9,184 nucleotides of DNA from Thiopontia sp964344435 (lineage in GTDB: Bacteria; Pseudomonadota; Gammaproteobacteria; GCF-002020875): assembly GCA_964344435.1 (NCBI GenBank), contig CAYFNH010000095.1, positions 1-9,184 of the forward strand. The letters run 5' to 3'. The first letter of the stretch is position 1, and every line of letters begins with the position of its first letter. Shown here piece by piece: positions 7,258 through 9,184 of the stretch. Both the position numbers and the translations under genes were made by a program. The notes beneath the pieces were generated by a model, which saw only the letters and a list, made by a program, of their open reading frames with translations, did not search any database and was not told the DNA's origin.

Positions 7258-7599
7258 TTACTCTACCTCCAGCTCCTTGATCTGTAGTGCATCGCCTCCG
7301 GTCAATTGTAACTGGTAACTGCCACACTCGGGGCAGGCATCAAACCGTTGTGAAACCGTAACACGTTTATTACAGTTCAGACACCAGGCCTCGGCCGCCT
7401 GCTCGATAATCTCCAGCCGTGCACCATCTGCCAGGGTATCGCGCATGACCACATCAAAGCAGAAGCGCATCGCCTCCGGTTCCGCACCGGAGAGCACACC
7501 AATTTCAAGCCAGACCGTCTTTACCCTGGTAAAGTGCTTACTTTCCGCACTCTCCTGCAGGATCTTCAGCACGCCTTCACAGAGCGACATCTCATGCAT
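7258..7599 (-). CDS. hypA: Hydrogenase/urease nickel chaperone HypA
   Basis: Nickel metallochaperone that hands Ni2+ to the hydrogenase precursor together with HypB. The 113-residue length is normal. The N-terminal MHEMSL carries the nickel ligand His2, and Glu3 is also conserved. The structural zinc site is two CxxC pairs: Cys73/Cys76 (WCLNC) and Cys89/Cys92 (CPECGS). A longer frame from 7626 exists, but the nickel site requires the methionine at 7599. The start overlaps the end of the HupK-like gene by eight bases (ATGCATGA), and the stop abuts the hypB start. This points to coupled translation along the operon. No urease genes are in the window, and the context indicates hydrogenase. Confidence 0.97.
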   Translation of the reverse strand: MHEMSLCEGVLKILQESAESKHFTRVKTVWLEIGVLSGAEPEAMRFCFDVVMRDTLADGARLEIIEQAAEAWCLNCNKRVTVSQRFDACPECGSYQLQLTGGDALQIKELEVE

Positions 7600-8725
7600 C
7601 TTCCAGCTCCAGATGGAAGCCAACACAGGGGTCGATGGCGTGAATTAACAGATTGGCCTGGGTCATGCGTGTTTCGCGGCTACCTTGCAGTCCATTCAGT
7701 GCCTCTGTCACAACCCCGTTGGGGTGAAAGTTCCACTCGGTTGGTGCCAGAATTCGGTATTCGATCACCTTCTCCTGTTGCAGCTTGACCATATGGTAGA
7801 GGCGTCCACGCGCGGTTTCTGCAGTTCCTGTTGCGCATGGTTGTGAGTAGGTTACTGGTTTATCGGTTGGTTGTAATGTGAGCTGCTCAGCAAGCTGTGC
7901 CAGTGCAGTCAAACGAGCCAGCGTACGAGTCAGTAGCCCGTTACCTACCTCCTTGTGCAAATTCTGCATCAGTGGCGTAGTGGAACCTGCTTGTGCACTG
8001 GTTTCGTAGCACCGTCCCAGCCACTGCGGCTGTTCAATAAAGTGGTCCTCTGCCATTTCAGTACAGAGCGCTGCCGAGGAGAGCGTGGGTAATGTTTGGA
8101 TTGTCGTGTGCCCTACGCTCTCCCAGCCTTGACTCACAATCCATTGGACCATCCCGGCCGCAGCAGTATCACTCTGTCTGCTCCACTCCACCAGTTCAGG
8201 CAGGGACTCCATTCTCTGCCACTGCTGAACGCTCATACCAAAAACATTCCCAATCAACAGGTTATTGAGTCTCTCCTGCAAGGGCTGCAAATCCCGCTGA
8301 ATGGTCTCCACCGGTGAGAGCTGAAAAAGGGTGTTTCCTGTATTGAGCTGCTGCTGAAATGCCTGCTGCAGGCGGATCATTTCTGACATTGCCTGCTGCC
8401 GAGGTGGTGACTGTAGCAGTATGGGCCAGTCCAGCAAAATACGCCATAACAACTCCCGAATGGTTTCCACCCGAACCAGTAGTGCGCGGGCGGCCTGAGT
8501 CTCCGCAGTGGGTTGATAACCAAGCGCCGCTTCAGCTGCTGCTACTGCAGCACTAGCCTGTGCGGTGGCACAGATGGAGAATAGCGTGGGTAACTGCTGC
8601 ACGGTCTGTTTTATATTTTTTCCGTGAAACAGTTTGGATGCATGCACCGGACGTTTTGAATCAATGGTTGTACCCGACGGAGTCAGCCGAATTACCAGGG
8701 AGCCTTCTTGCACAGTATCATTCAT
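7592..8725 (-). CDS. hupK: HupK-like hydrogenase assembly protein (degenerate [NiFe] large-subunit homologue)
   Basis: A 377-residue protein immediately upstream of hypA that looks like a [NiFe] hydrogenase large subunit with a decayed metal site. Near the N-terminus LFSICATAQ (Cys52) aligns with the large-subunit RICGVC motif, with the second cysteine replaced. The C-terminus DPCVGFHLELED (Cys367, His371) aligns with DPCxxCxxH, with the second cysteine replaced by Phe and the His shifted. Thus one cysteine of each pair survives. This is the pattern known for HupK/HoxV, thought to act as scaffolds in cofactor assembly. The start at 8725 (MNDTVQEG) is preferred to 8785, which lies in the leader near the rRNA terminator; a weak CGAGA lies upstream. 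The protein ends very near the site where true large subunits are processed. Overall similarity in the middle is weak by eye, so the symbol is a family-level call. Confidence 0.8.
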   Translation of the reverse strand: MNDTVQEGSLVIRLTPSGTTIDSKRPVHASKLFHGKNIKQTVQQLPTLFSICATAQASAAVAAAEAALGYQPTAETQAARALLVRVETIRELLWRILLDWPILLQSPPRQQAMSEMIRLQQAFQQQLNTGNTLFQLSPVETIQRDLQPLQERLNNLLIGNVFGMSVQQWQRMESLPELVEWSRQSDTAAAGMVQWIVSQGWESVGHTTIQTLPTLSSAALCTEMAEDHFIEQPQWLGRCYETSAQAGSTTPLMQNLHKEVGNGLLTRTLARLTALAQLAEQLTLQPTDKPVTYSQPCATGTAETARGRLYHMVKLQQEKVIEYRILAPTEWNFHPNGVVTEALNGLQGSRETRMTQANLLIHAIDPCVGFHLELEDA

Positions 8726-8790
8726 CTCAATTCTCGTTGAAGCAAAAGTGAGTCTACCAAAACAGAGCTTGCCTCCCGTGAGCATAAGGC

Positions 8791-8824
8791 AAAAAAAACC
8801 CCGTCCAGAGACTGAACGGGGTTT
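8791..8824 (-). terminator. Intrinsic terminator of the rRNA operon
   Basis: On the minus strand AAACCCCGT (8824-8816) pairs perfectly with ACGGGGTTT (8804-8796), with a further CAG/CTG stem and AGA loop inside. The eight T residues of 8798-8791 extend into and past the stem. It lies 12 bases beyond the 5S 3' end and 65 bases before the hupK start. Confidence 0.9.
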
Positions 8825-8835
8825 CGGGATATAAG

Positions 8836-8950
8836 CCTAGTGATGACCTACTCTCACATGGGGAGACCCCACACTACCATCGGCGATGTCCCGTTTCACT
8901 TCTGAGTTCGAGATGGAATCAGGTGGGTCCAGGACTCTATGGTCACTAAG
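8836..8950 (-). rRNA. rrf: 5S ribosomal RNA
   Basis: Read on the minus strand, the region contains the conserved 5S stretches CCACCTGA, CGAACTCAGAAGTGAAAC, CGCCGATGGTAGTG and GGGGTCTCCCCATG followed by GAGAGTAGG. The ends are set by the terminal helix: CTTAGTGA (8950-8943) pairs with TCACTAGG (8843-8836). The resulting length of 115 nt is within the normal range. It follows the 23S gene with no tRNA between them. End positions may be off by one or two bases. Confidence 0.95.
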
Positions 8951-9065
8951 CAATTCTTGACCACTCTCTGTACGTATTATTCACGGTACAGAGAATGAAA
9001 TTCGGAAAATGTTAAGGTTGTGGGTATCACTCTCGTCACATGCACCCAAATAGTTTGGGTGTTAT
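8951..9065 (-). other. 23S-5S internal spacer with two processing-type hairpins
   Basis: The 115-base spacer holds two clear hairpins. CACCCAAA (9043-9050) and TTTGGGTG (9054-9061) form an eight-base stem with a TAG loop right after the 23S end. TCTCTGTAC (8965-8973) and GTACAGAGA (8986-8994) form a nine-base stem just before the 5S. Both are suitable for RNase processing of the precursor. No tRNA gene is present. Confidence 0.75.
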
Positions 9066-9184
9066 ATGATCAAGCCTCACGGTTAATTAGTACAGGTTAG
9101 CTTCACACATTACTGCGCTTCCACACCCTGCCTATCAACGTTGTAGTCTTCAACGGACCTTTAGAGACTTCAAGAGTCTAGGGA
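9066..9184 (-). rRNA. rrl: 23S ribosomal RNA, 3' end only
   Basis: The minus strand reads the well-known 23S 3' terminus: CGTTGAAGAC, CGTTGATAGGC, GGGTGTG, GAAGCGCAG, AGCTAACC, GTACTAATTAACCGTGAGGC and then CTTGATCAT. By alignment in mind with E. coli, the mature end is near 9066. The rest of the gene continues past the right edge. The operon is transcribed toward the hydrogenase genes. Confidence 0.96.

Noticed and set aside
8726..8790. A sigma54 promoter for hupK (TGG...TTGCT on the minus strand)
   Set aside because: The GG and GC elements are 13 bases apart instead of the required 10, so the spacing is wrong.

Overview
The window looks like chromosomal DNA of a hydrogen-metabolising gammaproteobacterium. 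The 5S and 23S rRNA sequences, the PrlC / gamma-carbonic-anhydrase pair and the glutamine-dependent NAD+ synthase all fit that class. A complete set of HypA-HypD maturases plus a HupK-like scaffold shows that the cell makes at least one [NiFe] hydrogenase. I cannot place it to genus; an autotrophic or sulfur-oxidising lineage is plausible but is only inference.

Layout from left to right. (1) 1-2057, minus: oligopeptidase A (prlC), complete at its N-terminus and reaching the left edge within about one codon of the expected C-terminus. (2) 2130-2660, plus: a gamma-class carbonic anhydrase-like hexapeptide protein, divergent from prlC. (3) 2681-2728: a C-rich/G-rich dispersed-repeat-type palindrome between convergent genes. 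(4) 2739-4355, minus: nadE, glutamine-hydrolysing NAD+ synthase. (5) 4356-4608: AT-rich divergent intergenic region with a good sigma70-type promoter reading right and a 12-bp perfect palindrome. (6) 4609-4869, plus: an 86-residue protein I do not recognise, followed by a strong GAAA-loop terminator. (7) 4950-5041: a nested, cloverleaf-like palindromic element. (8) 5043-8725, minus: a tightly packed hydrogenase maturation operon, hupK-hypA-hypB-hypC-hypD in transcription order. (9) 8791-9184, minus: the end of an rRNA operon (23S 3' end, spacer, 5S, terminator), pointing into the hydrogenase operon.

How the genes fit together. HypA and HypB deliver and insert nickel. HypC and HypD form the scaffold on which the Fe(CN)2CO group is built. 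The HupK-like protein resembles a hydrogenase large subunit whose metal-binding cysteines are half lost, and probably acts as an extra assembly scaffold. HypE and HypF, which make the cyanide ligands, the structural subunits and the maturation protease are not in the window, so the system is split across the genome. The hyp genes are linked by overlaps or gaps of 0-5 bases, which implies translational coupling. No convincing promoter is visible in the 65 bases between the rRNA terminator and hupK.

No CRISPR array, transposase, tRNA gene or phage gene is visible. The window is mostly ordinary core metabolism. The parts most worth a second look are the HupK-like protein, the nested palindrome beside hypD, the unrecognised 86-residue gene with its long leader, and the rRNA-to-hydrogenase junction.
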